NCBI RefSeq assembly: GCF_019977355.1
Contig: NZ_AP024655.1
Location: 4,216,001-4,280,000, forward strand
Direction: 5' to 3'
Length of the DNA: 64,000 nt
Origin: Arthrobacter sp. NicSoilB8
GTDB lineage: Bacteria > Actinomycetota > Actinomycetes > Actinomycetales > Micrococcaceae
Shown: piece after piece, positions 50,227-58,408 of the stretch
Numbering within the stretch: the first letter of the stretch is position 1
Layout of the letters: every line of letters begins with the position of its first letter
The notes under the pieces: model-generated
Seen by the model: the letters and a program-made list of their open reading frames with translations, nothing else
What the model was told of the DNA's origin: nothing
Database searches by the model: none
Position numbers and translations under genes: made by a program

Positions 50227-50948
50227 CGCGCCGCCTCCAGTTTCCGGCCGGCGTAGTCCACGAATTCCTCCGGCTGGATCTGGTGGAACCGCAGCAGGTC
50301 GCCGGGGACGTAGGGAACAAGCGGTTCACTGGTGGGGTCAAGAACTGCCAGGGGGGTCTGGCCGATGACGCACCATCCGCCGGGTGCCGCGGCCGGGGCA
50401 ATGACTGCCTGCCGGCCGGCGACGGCGACGGCACCGGCCGGAACTGACAGGCGGGGGTCCTTCAGCCGCGGAACCGGAAGCGGAAAATCGGGGCCGTCCA
50501 TCATGGGCGAGCCGGCAGGGGCGCCGAGGCAGCGGATGACGTAGGACTTGGCGGTGTGCAGCCCGATGATCTCCTGGACGGAGAGCTGCTGCTGGCCGGC
50601 GACGCGTTCCAGGTCCGGGCCGTATTCCCCGCCGTAGACAACGGGGACGTTGAATTCCCGCGGAGCCCTGGCAGGCGCACCGATGAAGTCGAGCTGGCGC
50701 ACGCCGAGGAGGACAAAGGCGCGGACCTGCCGTGCCGAGGTGACCCCGGGGTCGAATTCCACCAGCAGCGAGTCGTACGTCGGCACGGCGCCGTGGACGC
50801 CGTCGGCGCCCGCCGCCTCAAGCCATGCGGCGAGGGCATGCACGGTGGTCCAGTTGGCTTCCCGGTCCGGGGATGAGGCGACGACGCGCAGGGCGGCGTC
50901 CCCGGATTCGTAGACCTCCACCGGAGTCGTCGTTGAGGTGGCGGTCAT
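50223..50948 (-). CDS. pxpB: 5-oxoprolinase subunit B-like (carboxyltransferase domain)
   Basis: A 241-residue KipI/PxpB protein. EVYESGDAALRVVASS opens the domain, followed by TYDSLLVEFDPG, VPVVYGGEYGPDL and a C-terminal APGGWCVIGQTPLAVLDP. PxpB supplies part of the ATP-binding and lactam-opening machinery with PxpC. The first ATG lies 2 bp after the PxpA stop, and all three genes run in the order A-B-C in transcription. A role in the lactam-opening pathway proposed in the findings rests on this operon. Confidence 0.88.
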   Translation of the reverse strand: MTATSTTTPVEVYESGDAALRVVASSPDREANWTTVHALAAWLEAAGADGVHGAVPTYDSLLVEFDPGVTSARQVRAFVLLGVRQLDFIGAPARAPREFNVPVVYGGEYGPDLERVAGQQQLSVQEIIGLHTAKSYVIRCLGAPAGSPMMDGPDFPLPVPRLKDPRLSVPAGAVAVAGRQAVIAPAAAPGGWCVIGQTPLAVLDPTSEPLVPYVPGDLLRFHQIQPEEFVDYAGRKLEAAR

Positions 50949-50949
50949 G

Positions 50950-51738
50950 TCAGGCGGCCTTCACTTTGGCGGCCAGCACCTGGGCGAGCGGGGCGATTTT
51001 CACGCCGGAGTTTTCGAGTTCGGCGCGGACCTGGCGGGCCAGGTGCACGGCACCGGGGGTGTCCCCATGGAGAAGGATAGTGTCGGCGACGATCGGCAGG
51101 TCGGTTCCGGCGATGGTTTGGATAAGCCCTTCGCACACCATGCGGATGGTGCGGTCCACGATGGCCGCGGGGTCATGGATGACGGCGCCGGGGCGACTGC
51201 GCGGCACCAGGGTGCCGTCTGCCTCGTAGGCGCGGTCCGCGATGCCCACGATCGCGACCGGGAGATGCCTCCCCGCGGCGGCGTCGGCCAATGCGCCGTC
51301 CTGAGCCAGGACGATCAGGTCCGGGTTGATGCGGGAGGCGGCGTCGGCCACGGCGTCGGCGTAGTCGGCACGGGTGGCAACGAGGTTGCCTAGGCGTCCG
51401 TGGGGTGCGATGTGTGCGACGCCGGTGCCGTGATAGGCGGCGAAGGCGCTCAGTGCGCCGACCTGGTAGAGGACGTCATTGCGGACCTCGTCCGCGGTGA
51501 GGTCCATGGCGCGCCGGCCGAAGCCCCGGAGGTCGGGGAAGCTCGGGTGCGCCCCGATGCTGACTCCGCGCCGCACACATTCGGCGACGGTCGCATTCAT
51601 GATGTCCGGGTCTCCGGCATGGAATCCGCAGGCGATGTTGGCGCTGGAAACCACTTCGAGCAAGGCCGCGTCGTCGCCCATCGAGTAGGCGCCGAAGCCT
51701 TCGCCGAGATCTGCAACGAGATCAACTGTGGGTCCCAT
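50950..51738 (-). CDS. pxpA: LamB/YcsF (PxpA)-family protein, variant motif
   Basis: A 262-residue LamB/YcsF protein. DLGEGFGAYSMGDDAALLE, SANIACGFHAGDPDIMNATV, DRAYEADGTLVPRSRPGAVI and LLHGDTPGAVHLA are firm family landmarks. The usual 'KPHGALYN' block is changed to HIAPHGRLGN (109-118), with Lys replaced by Ala and Tyr by Gly. The 'DLNCDLGE' start reads DLVADLGE. PxpA acts with PxpBC to open the 5-oxoproline ring. The changed residues suggest a different substrate. AGGAGGG stands about 6 bp before the ATG. Confidence 0.85.
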   Translation of the reverse strand: MGPTVDLVADLGEGFGAYSMGDDAALLEVVSSANIACGFHAGDPDIMNATVAECVRRGVSIGAHPSFPDLRGFGRRAMDLTADEVRNDVLYQVGALSAFAAYHGTGVAHIAPHGRLGNLVATRADYADAVADAASRINPDLIVLAQDGALADAAAGRHLPVAIVGIADRAYEADGTLVPRSRPGAVIHDPAAIVDRTIRMVCEGLIQTIAGTDLPIVADTILLHGDTPGAVHLARQVRAELENSGVKIAPLAQVLAAKVKAA

Positions 51739-52282
51739 GTGAGCCCTCCTGGGTGTTGGCTGCCGCGTTCCGCCGCGAGGCGCAAAGGTCAGCTTCCGGT
51801 AGTGAAGTAAATGCCGGGAACCGGCCCGGTCTGAGGCTTGCGGTCCCGTGGCCCGGAATGCCGGGCTGCTGTCAAAAAGTCTGGCACCGCGACTTGGCTC
51901 ACACAAAGACGTAATCCATGTCACGGGATAGGCGCCGGTTATGACGGGCCTTGGTCCTGCTCTCACTTGTCACCTCGCCTCACATCGGATTCCGACTCGC
52001 CGTCGCGGGATTGCTATTGCATTCACGGTAAGGACTGCATATTTCGGAAATGTGAAGGAAGGCATCCATTTCTGTAAACACGGCTTTTATGCAAAATGCA
52101 TCTGACGTCATAAAGAAATTGCATGTCAGCGAAGGGGATAGAATGTACGATTAGTGAAATAGCGTCCCGGGTTCAACCTGGTGGCAGCGATGCGGATCAC
52201 TCAAAGACCTATTGCGTGTCCCTCCGCTGCATCCGCCTGTGGCCTTTCCGGGTCCGGGACGCCGCAAAGAGAGAAGGCGGCT
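51739..52282. other. 544-bp regulatory gap upstream of pxpA and the LysR gene
   Basis: No gene is seen. About 52010-52170 is markedly AT-rich compared with the rest of the window and holds several palindromes: ATTTC-G-GAAAT (52041-52051), ATGCA-AAA-TGCAT (52089-52101) and TGACGTCA (52103-52110). LysR proteins bind TN11A-type inverted repeats, and these are plausible sites for the regulator encoded at 52283, acting on the divergent pxp genes. Confidence 0.55.
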
Positions 52283-53203
52283 ATGGATACGCGAAAGCTT
52301 GCGTACTTCGTCCAGATCGTGGATTCGGGAAGCATCACCAAGGCCGCGGCGGCGCTGCATGTGGCCCAGCCGGCCCTGAGCCAGCAGGTTTCGGCGCTGG
52401 AAACCGATCTCAAGCAGCGCCTGCTGATCCGCAGCAAGCAGGGGGTCAAGCCCACGGCCGCCGGGCACACCCTGTACCGGCATGCACAGTCGATCCTGCG
52501 GCTAGTGGAACAGGCCCGCCAGGACGTCGCCAAGTCCGGGGCCGCACCGTCCGGACGCGTCTCCATTGCCATTGCGCCCTACAGCATGGCGTCCAGCCTG
52601 ACGCCGCGGATCATCAGCGAAGTGGGGCGCCGGTACCCGGACATCGTCCTGCACGTCACGGAAATCTACGGCGGCGTCCTGAGCGAGGCAATCAAGAACG
52701 GCCGCCTGGACATGGCCCTCATTTACGAGCCGGGCCCGATCCGCGGCGTCCAGTTCACCACGATGATCGTCGAAGACCTGCACTTTGTGGTCAACGCCAA
52801 CAATTTTGATGTGACACCCGGCAAGGGCGAAATTCCGCTGGAGGAAGTCGCCCGCTTCGGGCTTTTCCTGCCCGAGAAAATCCACACCCTGCGCCAGGTT
52901 GTCGAGGCCGGATTCGACAGCAAGGGACTCAAACTCCAGCTGGTCGGCGAAGTGGAGTCGGTACCGTCCCTGGCCCGGCTCCTGCGGGCCGGACTGGGCG
53001 CCACGATCATGCCCAAGTCAGCCGCGGATGCCCTGTTCCACGAGGAAGACTTCCATGTCCTGCGGATCGTGGATCCCGCATTGCAGTGCAAGATCGCCCT
53101 GTGCACCCCGGACCATGACCCGCTCTCCGAGGCCGCGTCCGCCGTTCTCCTGGTGCTCAAGGAAATGCTCCAGGAAATGCTCAGCGACAAATATGCGCGG
53201 TAG
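52283..53203 (+). CDS. LysR-family regulator
   Basis: A 306-residue LysR protein. The winged helix (about residues 2-60) includes LAYFVQIVDSGSITKAAAAL, then HVAQPALSQQVSALE; the effector domain starts near residue 90 with GRVSIAIAPYSMASSLTP. The Nac/Cbl-like length and the sequence SITKAAAALHVAQPALSQQV place it in the Nac-type subgroup often linked to nitrogen compounds. It is divergent from the PxpA-B-C genes and lies near the RraA and aminotransferase genes. It probably controls the set. AGAAGG precedes the ATG. Confidence 0.88.
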   Translation: MDTRKLAYFVQIVDSGSITKAAAALHVAQPALSQQVSALETDLKQRLLIRSKQGVKPTAAGHTLYRHAQSILRLVEQARQDVAKSGAAPSGRVSIAIAPYSMASSLTPRIISEVGRRYPDIVLHVTEIYGGVLSEAIKNGRLDMALIYEPGPIRGVQFTTMIVEDLHFVVNANNFDVTPGKGEIPLEEVARFGLFLPEKIHTLRQVVEAGFDSKGLKLQLVGEVESVPSLARLLRAGLGATIMPKSAADALFHEEDFHVLRIVDPALQCKIALCTPDHDPLSEAASAVLLVLKEMLQEMLSDKYAR

Positions 53204-53335
53204 CCGGCACATATCATCCGCTTATTAGGTCACGCATCATTCGTCTTAGTAACCGGCCGCCCGGGAATCTAGAATTGAAAGTAAGCCGGCAAATTGCGGC
53301 AACTACTTTCATGAAGATCTACTGGGGAGCATTCG

Positions 53336-53566
53336 GTGAAAAAGATCAGCACTTTGCGAAGGATTTCTGACGGAAGTCTGGGACTCATGGCAAAAACCGG
53401 CTTCCACTGCCCGGCCAACGGTTTTTGGCGTCCCGCGGATCGCTCGGTGGATCCCGTCTTCATTTTCGAGGGCAGCATCATGCCCGCCGCCGGCGGCGGC
53501 TCGGCGGTCTGGTATCTCGAGGATGCCATCGTCGGTCCCCCGACGCATCCGCTTCCGGCCAGGTAG
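53336..53566 (+). CDS. Small 76-residue protein with a conserved-looking Gly/Pro/Trp pattern
   Basis: A small soluble protein from GTG with a GGGGAG ribosome site 6 bp upstream. After a basic N-terminus the segment TGFHCPANGFWRPADRSVDP (21-40) and the following EGSIMPAAGGG then VWYLEDA resemble the pattern 'TGxxCPxSGxWxP ... GxxMPxxxGxxVxWxL' of YjzC-like small proteins. It stands alone between the LysR gene and a strong terminator with a U-tract (53597-53642). Function unknown. Confidence 0.65.
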   Translation: MKKISTLRRISDGSLGLMAKTGFHCPANGFWRPADRSVDPVFIFEGSIMPAAGGGSAVWYLEDAIVGPPTHPLPAR

Positions 53567-53596
53567 GACTGCAGGGAACCCGCTGGGCTGCTGCGC

Positions 53597-53642
53597 AAGG
53601 GAGGGTTCGATGGCCTGGACGGACATCGAACCCTCCCTTTTT
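53597..53642 (+). terminator. Rho-independent terminator with U-tract
   Basis: A 15-bp perfect stem (53597-53611 with 53625-53639) is followed by TTTTT. It ends the 76-residue gene and is one of the few terminators here with a U-tract. Confidence 0.9.
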
Positions 53643-53714
53643 CGTGCGCCCTGGCAGTCGAACCCTGGCATGGACACCTTTGCGGGCCCCGCCGCGCAGC
53701 CGCTCCGGGCATGA

Positions 53715-53752
53715 CAGCGCCGCCGCACGGGAACTCCCGTGCGGCGGCGCTG
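53715..53752. terminator. Hairpin terminator of the RraA gene
   Basis: A perfect 17-bp stem (53715-53731 with 53736-53752) with loop AACT lies 107 bp beyond the RraA stop on the minus strand, beyond the tandem repeats. It lacks the shared core seen in other hairpins. Confidence 0.78.
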
Positions 53753-53776
53753 CCGGGCTGTTGAGGCTGTTCGGCT

Positions 53777-53874
53777 GGGCCTGTTCAACCAGGCCAGTTC
53801 AACCAGGCCTGTTCAACCAGGCCAGTTCAACCAGGCCTGTTCAACCAGGCCAGTTCAATCAGGCCTGTTCGACC
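53777..53874. repeat. Seven tandem 14-bp repeats across a stop codon
   Basis: Seven head-to-tail copies of AGGCC(T/A)GTTCAACC, with T and A alternating at position 6, span the RraA stop at 53859. Because 14 is not a multiple of three, copy-number change near the edge would alter the C-terminus. The repeats are not spaced by unique sequence, so this is not a CRISPR array. Confidence 0.92.
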
Positions 53875-54536
53875 AGCAGCCCCTTGGACTTCAGGACCTC
53901 GGTGAGGTTGCATAGGTCCAGGGTGGTTCCGCCGGCCTGGTACAGGCTGATCAGTTCGCGCTCGGCGTCGTCCCGTTCCTGCGAGAGGCGGATGACGTCC
54001 TCGATCTCGTCCTTCCTGACCACCACAACGCCGTCCGCGTCGCCGCGGAGGACGTCGCCGGGATAGATGATTTCGTCGCCGAAGACCACCGGGTGGTTGA
54101 TCGGGCCGATGGTTTCCTTCACGGTGCCCTTGATAGAGACGCTGCCGGAGAAGACCGGCAGTCCCAGTTCGATGAGGTCCTGGGTGTCGCGGACGCCCGA
54201 GTCCGTCACCAGCCCGGCGAGGCCCTTGGCTTTCATCGCGTTTCCGAGGACGTCGCCGAACGTTCCGGCTTCCTCGTACTCTCCCGCCGCGGCCAGGATG
54301 ACATCCCCGGCCTGCGCGTAGTGGATGGCCACCTGCAGCATGAGGTTGTCCCTGGGGGCGCACCGGACGGTGACTGCGGGGCCGCAGAAGGACATGGCCC
54401 GGTCGATCGGTTTGATCCGCGAGCTGAGGGCGCCCTTGCGGCCCTGGGCCTCATGGATGGTGGCCGACGAGAACTTCGCCAGGCGGCTCACGGCGTCGGC
54501 GTCGGGGCGGTCGATGGTGGTTTTTACGTGGATCAC
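53859..54536 (-). CDS. RraA-family aldolase (4-hydroxy-4-methyl-2-oxoglutarate aldolase type)
   Basis: A 225-residue RraA/HMG-aldolase-like protein. SSATIHEAQGRKGALSSRIK, GPAVTVRCAPRDNLMLQVAI, then GLVTDSGVRDTQDLIELGLP with the G-x-x-R-D metal site. Aldolases of this group split 4-hydroxy-2-oxo acids such as 4-hydroxy-4-methyl-2-oxoglutarate to pyruvate and another oxo acid. The C-terminal HERDDAERELISLYQAG-like helix is present as SQERDDAERELIS. A GTG start with AAGGA 8 bp upstream. It is 25 bp after the aminotransferase gene on the same strand, so they form a unit. Confidence 0.84.
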   Translation of the reverse strand: MIHVKTTIDRPDADAVSRLAKFSSATIHEAQGRKGALSSRIKPIDRAMSFCGPAVTVRCAPRDNLMLQVAIHYAQAGDVILAAAGEYEEAGTFGDVLGNAMKAKGLAGLVTDSGVRDTQDLIELGLPVFSGSVSIKGTVKETIGPINHPVVFGDEIIYPGDVLRGDADGVVVVRKDEIEDVIRLSQERDDAERELISLYQAGGTTLDLCNLTEVLKSKGLLVEQA

Positions 54537-54561
54537 GGCGTTTTCCTTCAGTGGGTGCGGG

Positions 54562-55770
54562 TCAGTTGAGGGCCTGGACGGCCTTGTCGATGGCGGCGAT
54601 GGATTCTTCGATGATGTCGAGGCTGGTCGCATAGGAGATGCGGAAGTAGGGGCCCAGCCCGTAGGCGGAGCCCTGGATGACCGCCACGGAGGCTGCCTCG
54701 AGAAGGTAGAGGGTGAAGTCCTCGTCGTTGCCGATGACCTGCCCCTCGGGCGTGGCCTTCCCGATGACCCCCGCACAGTTGACGTAGGCGTAGAAGGCGC
54801 CGTCCGGCGTCGTGCATGACAGTCCGTCGACGGCGTTCAGTGCGGCCACCGCCGTGTCTCGCCTGCTGCGGTAGATCTCGCGGCTCTCCCGCACGAAGCC
54901 CTGGTCGCCGGTGAGGGCGGCGGCGCCGGCGGCCTGGCTGACCGAGGACGGGCACGAGGAGATCTGTGACTGGAGCTTGTTGATCGCGGCGATCAGCGGG
55001 GCGGGCCCGGCGGCATAGCCCAGCCGCCAACCGGTCATGGCGTAGGCCTTGGACACGCCGTTGACGGCGAGGATGCGGTCTTTCAGCTCGGGGGCCACTT
55101 CCGCCAGGCTCGAGAGCCGGCCGTCACCGAAGTAGATCTGGTCGTAGATCTCGTCCGTGAGGACGTAGACGTGCGGGAAGCCGGCCAGGACGTCCGCGAG
55201 CTCGCGCAGTTCAGCCGGGGAGTAGACGGCGCCGGTGGGGTTCGATGGCGAGTTCAGGATGACCCATTTGGTCCGCGCGTTGAGGGCCCCGGCGAGGGCC
55301 TCCGGCGTGAGTTTGAATCCCGCGTCCTCGCCGCAGGGGACGACGACGGGGGTGCCCTCGTTCGCGAGGACCATGTCCGGGTAGGAGACCCAGTAGGGTG
55401 CGGGCACCACCACCTCGTCGCCGGCGTCCAGGGAGGCCATGAAGGCAGTGAAGATCACCTGTTTGGCCCCGCCGCCGATGGTGATCTCGGCCGGTGAGTA
55501 ATGCAGGCCGGTGCGAAGCTTGAGTGTCTGCAGGATTGCCTGCTGCAGGGCCGGGGTTCCGGTGACGGAGGTGTATTTGGTCTCGCCCCGGCGGATCGCT
55601 TCGGCGGCTGCCGCCTTGATGTGGTCCGGGGTGTCGAAGTCCGGCTCGCCGACCGTCAGGTCCAGGATCCGGCGCCCTTCTGCTTTCAGCTCACGCACAC
55701 GGGCCGCGGCGGCCACGCTGGCGGAGGACTTGATGCGGGACACCCGCGTTGCAGGTTCAAATTCAGACAT
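54562..55770 (-). CDS. Class I aspartate/aromatic aminotransferase
   Basis: A 402-residue PLP-dependent aminotransferase of the AspC-like Ib branch. The cofactor residues are N177 in SNPTG, D206 and Y209 in TDEIY, and the Schiff-base lysine K241 in NGVSKAYAMTGWRLGY; the substrate arginine is in FRISYA. It moves an amino group between an amino acid and a 2-oxo acid. Its position before an RraA-type aldolase gene suggests it makes the 2-oxo acid that the aldolase cleaves, but a general aspartate role is also possible. Confidence 0.9.
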   Translation of the reverse strand: MSEFEPATRVSRIKSSASVAAAARVRELKAEGRRILDLTVGEPDFDTPDHIKAAAAEAIRRGETKYTSVTGTPALQQAILQTLKLRTGLHYSPAEITIGGGAKQVIFTAFMASLDAGDEVVVPAPYWVSYPDMVLANEGTPVVVPCGEDAGFKLTPEALAGALNARTKWVILNSPSNPTGAVYSPAELRELADVLAGFPHVYVLTDEIYDQIYFGDGRLSSLAEVAPELKDRILAVNGVSKAYAMTGWRLGYAAGPAPLIAAINKLQSQISSCPSSVSQAAGAAALTGDQGFVRESREIYRSRRDTAVAALNAVDGLSCTTPDGAFYAYVNCAGVIGKATPEGQVIGNDEDFTLYLLEAASVAVIQGSAYGLGPYFRISYATSLDIIEESIAAIDKAVQALN

Positions 55771-56140
55771 GGTCTCGTCCTAGGGATTCAGCAGGGAGCG
55801 GTACTCATTTCCTTCGACCCTAGGGAATTCTGGCGGGTATGGATAAGACCTAAAGTGCGTGGACGGATAAGCGTCTCTTATGGCTGAGGGGCGGCCGGCG
55901 CGACAGTTTGACTGCTTCCCCTGCCGCTATCCGCGATCTTCCGGCCCGCGGCCGCCCCGGGCCGCGCCGGGCCAAAGGTTCGGTCCAAACGTTCCGGTTA
56001 TGGCTCCACGCACTATTGGTATTTCCGCGGCGGGGCCGTTCTGCCTAGCCTTCTACATAAGCCCGTGCGGCGTGGCCGTTCCCGGGTTGCCGCCCGCGGC
56101 GCCAACCCACGCGAATCCGAATCCGAATCCGAAAGAAAGA
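55771..56140. other. 370-bp gap between the aminotransferase and a hypothetical gene
   Basis: The region holds the aminotransferase promoter, with CCTAGGG-type repeats at 55778-55825 and GGATAAG copies at about 55844 and 55865. A low-complexity GAATCC tandem lies at 56113-56130 just before the hypothetical gene. An open frame crosses most of this region, but its composition is GC-rich and Pro/Ala/Arg-heavy and gives no recognisable protein. Confidence 0.45.
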
Positions 56141-56707
56141 GTGTTCGTGGCCGTTCTGCAGCGTCCGGACCGCCGGACGGCGCCTTCGACGACGGACGCG
56201 CGCCCCCGGCAGGCCGACGTCGGCGGCTACCGCTATCGGGGAAGGCAGAAGCCTGACACGGCTGCCGTCCAGGCGGAAAAGATCCGGACGCTGCTCCGGG
56301 AGGAGCGGCAGCGGATCTCCTTCAACGCAAGCAGCGTGCGCGCCCTGTCCATCCGCCTGAACCAGCAGATCGCCCAGGCGCTGTGTGACGGAATGAAGGC
56401 CACCCTCCTCGCGGGCGCCGCAGATCTGTCCCGCTGGGCGGTCCGGACCATCGGATTGTCCTCGGAGGATCTGTTCCCGTCCGGTGTGCCGGCGGAGCAG
56501 CACCTGGCGGTAATCGGCGCGTTGAAGTCGGAGCTGGCCGAGCTTGCCAAGTCAAAGACCGTGCTCGAGGGACGGCGCGTGACACTCCTGGCTGCGGCGC
56601 GGCGGCTGGGCGTCATGGATGACTACGAGCTCGCGGCGCTGAGCGGACTCCAGCACGAAACGATCCGCAAGATGACATGGGGCCTGCAGCCGAGGGCGGC
56701 CGGGTAG
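56141..56707 (+). CDS. Hypothetical protein with C-terminal helical DNA-binding-like segment
   Basis: A 188-residue protein from GTG. A basic, disordered N-terminus (QRPDRRTAPSTTDARPRQAD) is followed by a helical region: KIRTLLREERQRISFNASSV, LNQQIAQALCDGMKATLLAG, then a C-terminal LAALSGLQHETIRKMTWGL that could be a helix-turn-helix. I do not recognise a family. The ribosome site (GAAAGAAAGA) is weak. A GAATCC hexamer repeat ends about 10 bp before the start. The start could also be the next GTG, two codons downstream. Confidence 0.5.
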   Translation: MFVAVLQRPDRRTAPSTTDARPRQADVGGYRYRGRQKPDTAAVQAEKIRTLLREERQRISFNASSVRALSIRLNQQIAQALCDGMKATLLAGAADLSRWAVRTIGLSSEDLFPSGVPAEQHLAVIGALKSELAELAKSKTVLEGRRVTLLAAARRLGVMDDYELAALSGLQHETIRKMTWGLQPRAAG

Positions 56708-56717
56708 GTTCCCGGGG

Positions 56718-57023
56718 TCACGTCACGGCGGTGGCGTTGGCGGGTGACCCGGTTCCCCCGGTGATGTTGAGCGGTTTGATGCTGATGAAGGCGTCCCAGC
56801 TGCCGGTGCTTTCCATGTGTCGGCTGAGCGGTCCAAGCCGCCACAGTTCGCCCAGCGGCATGCCGAGTTTGGCGAGAAGTTGCTGGTGCATCATGCCGTG
56901 ATCATTCGGGGCGGCAGGCAGGAAGGGGCTGCCGAGTACGGCGGGCAGGCATTCGAAGGCGAAGTTATCGGCCGCCAGGAGTGCGAGCCCGTGGTCCCAC
57001 GTCCGGAGTGCCTTCCCGGATCC
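56718..57023 (-). pseudogene. C-terminal remnant of a cyclase-family (kynurenine formamidase-like) gene
   Basis: The minus strand encodes GLALLAADNFAFECLPAVLG, then DHGMMHQQLLAKLGMPLGEL, then WDAFISIKPLNITGGTGSPA and a stop. This is the C-terminal third of PF04199-type cyclases, where the 'H..LL...G....E' and 'P.......GS..N..A' elements occur. The N-terminal two-thirds with the HxGTHxDxP metal site is missing: beyond about 57023 the frame runs into unrelated sequence toward the ECF42 gene end. It is therefore called a gene remnant. Confidence 0.72.
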
Positions 57024-57104
57024 AGTCATCGGGGGTGCCGTTGTAGAAGCCGATGTCATCGTGCGGGCATGGCGGGAGAACGTCCTTGCCCTGGCTGCCC
57101 GGCC

Positions 57105-58358
57105 CTACTGGCGGGCCAGTTCGTCGATCTTTCGTTCCAGCGCTGCACGTTCGGCCGCGTTCGTGCACAGCGCGACGGCCTGCTGCAGGGCGGACTGCGC
57201 CTCCGAGCGCCGGCCGAGCCTGGTCAGCAGCTCGCCCCTGACCGCGGGCAGCAGGTGCGAGCCGGCAAGTTCGCCCCGTGCTGCGATTGCGTCGACCAGT
57301 TCCAGCCCGGCGGCCGGGCCCGACGCCATGGCCACCGCCACGGCGCGGTTCAGATCCACCACCGACGACGGCGCCAGTCGCCCCAGCGCCTCGTAGAGGA
57401 TGACGATCCGCTGCCAGTCCGTCTCCGCGACCGAGGGGGCCAGCGCGTGGCATTCGGCGATGGAGGCCTGCAGCCCGTAGGCTCCGAGCCCGCGCCCGGC
57501 AGCCACGGCCTTCGCCAGCGCGGCGCGGCCGCGCCGGATCGCCGCCTGGTCCCACAGCCGTCGGTCCTGGTCCTCCAGGAGGACCGGCCGGCCGGAGGTA
57601 TCGAGCCTCGCGGGGAAGCGCGCGGCCGTCAGTTCCATCAGGGCCAGCAGGCCGAACGCCTCGGGTTCGGGCGCCAGCCGCGTCAGCACCCGCGCCAGGC
57701 GGCGCGCTTCGCCGGCCAGGTCCGCGCGCATCCAGGTGTCGCCGCCGGACGCGAAAGAACCCTCCGTGAAGATCAGGTACACGACTTGGAGCACGGAGCC
57801 AAGCCGTTCGGGCACGTCGCGGGCTTCCGGCACGGCGAACGGAACGCGGGCCGCGGCCAGGGTCTTCTTGGCCCGGGTGATGCGTGCCTGGATCGTCGGC
57901 ACCGGAACCAGGAACGCCTTTGCGATCTGGTCGGTGCCCATGCCGCCCACCACCCGCAGCGTCAACGCGATCCGCGCTTCCTTGGAAAGCGCGGGATGGC
58001 AGGAGATGAACATCAGCGCCAGCACGTCGTCGTCGATCGCGTCGGGGTCGAACAGGGAATCCGCGCCCGGTTCCTCCTCCGAGAGATCCCGGGCCAGCAG
58101 GGCGTACTTTTCGTCCCGGGCAGCACGCCGCCGGAAGGTATCCACCGCGCGGCGCCGGCCCGTGGTCAGCAGCCAACCCACCGGTTCCGCGGGAATCCCG
58201 TTCACCGACCAGGACACCAGGGCCTCGGCGAGCGCCTCCTGTGCCAGGTCTTCGGCCAACGGAAAGTCCCCCGTGTAGCGGGCAAGGGCGCCGACGATGC
58301 GGGCGGACTCTATGCGCCACACGGCATCGACGGCGGCCCTTGCCGCGTTACTGCTCAC
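57105..58358 (-). CDS. ECF42-type sigma factor
   Basis: A 417-residue protein with an N-terminal sigma-70 region 2 (about residues 15-85: ARYTGDFPLAEDLAQEALAE, then PVGWLLTTGRRRAVDTFRRR), region 4 at about 125-180 (ALTLRVVGGMGTDQIAKAFL, then VPTIQARITRAKKTL), and a long C-terminal helical, TPR-like extension. That extension and linkage to a DGPF/YCII protein define the ECF42 group, which has no anti-sigma factor. The GTG at 58358 is the first start near the region-2 helices. It is downstream of the YCII gene on the same strand. Confidence 0.87.
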   Translation of the reverse strand: MSSNAARAAVDAVWRIESARIVGALARYTGDFPLAEDLAQEALAEALVSWSVNGIPAEPVGWLLTTGRRRAVDTFRRRAARDEKYALLARDLSEEEPGADSLFDPDAIDDDVLALMFISCHPALSKEARIALTLRVVGGMGTDQIAKAFLVPVPTIQARITRAKKTLAAARVPFAVPEARDVPERLGSVLQVVYLIFTEGSFASGGDTWMRADLAGEARRLARVLTRLAPEPEAFGLLALMELTAARFPARLDTSGRPVLLEDQDRRLWDQAAIRRGRAALAKAVAAGRGLGAYGLQASIAECHALAPSVAETDWQRIVILYEALGRLAPSSVVDLNRAVAVAMASGPAAGLELVDAIAARGELAGSHLLPAVRGELLTRLGRRSEAQSALQQAVALCTNAAERAALERKIDELARQ

Positions 58359-58408
58359 TGCTGTTCCGGGTCGGGCGGTTTCGGGGCGGGCGGTCCGGGT
58401 TGGCCGGC

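Noticed and set aside
53777..53874. Possible CRISPR array
   Set aside because: Repeats are contiguous 14-bp units with no unique spacers and no cas genes nearby.
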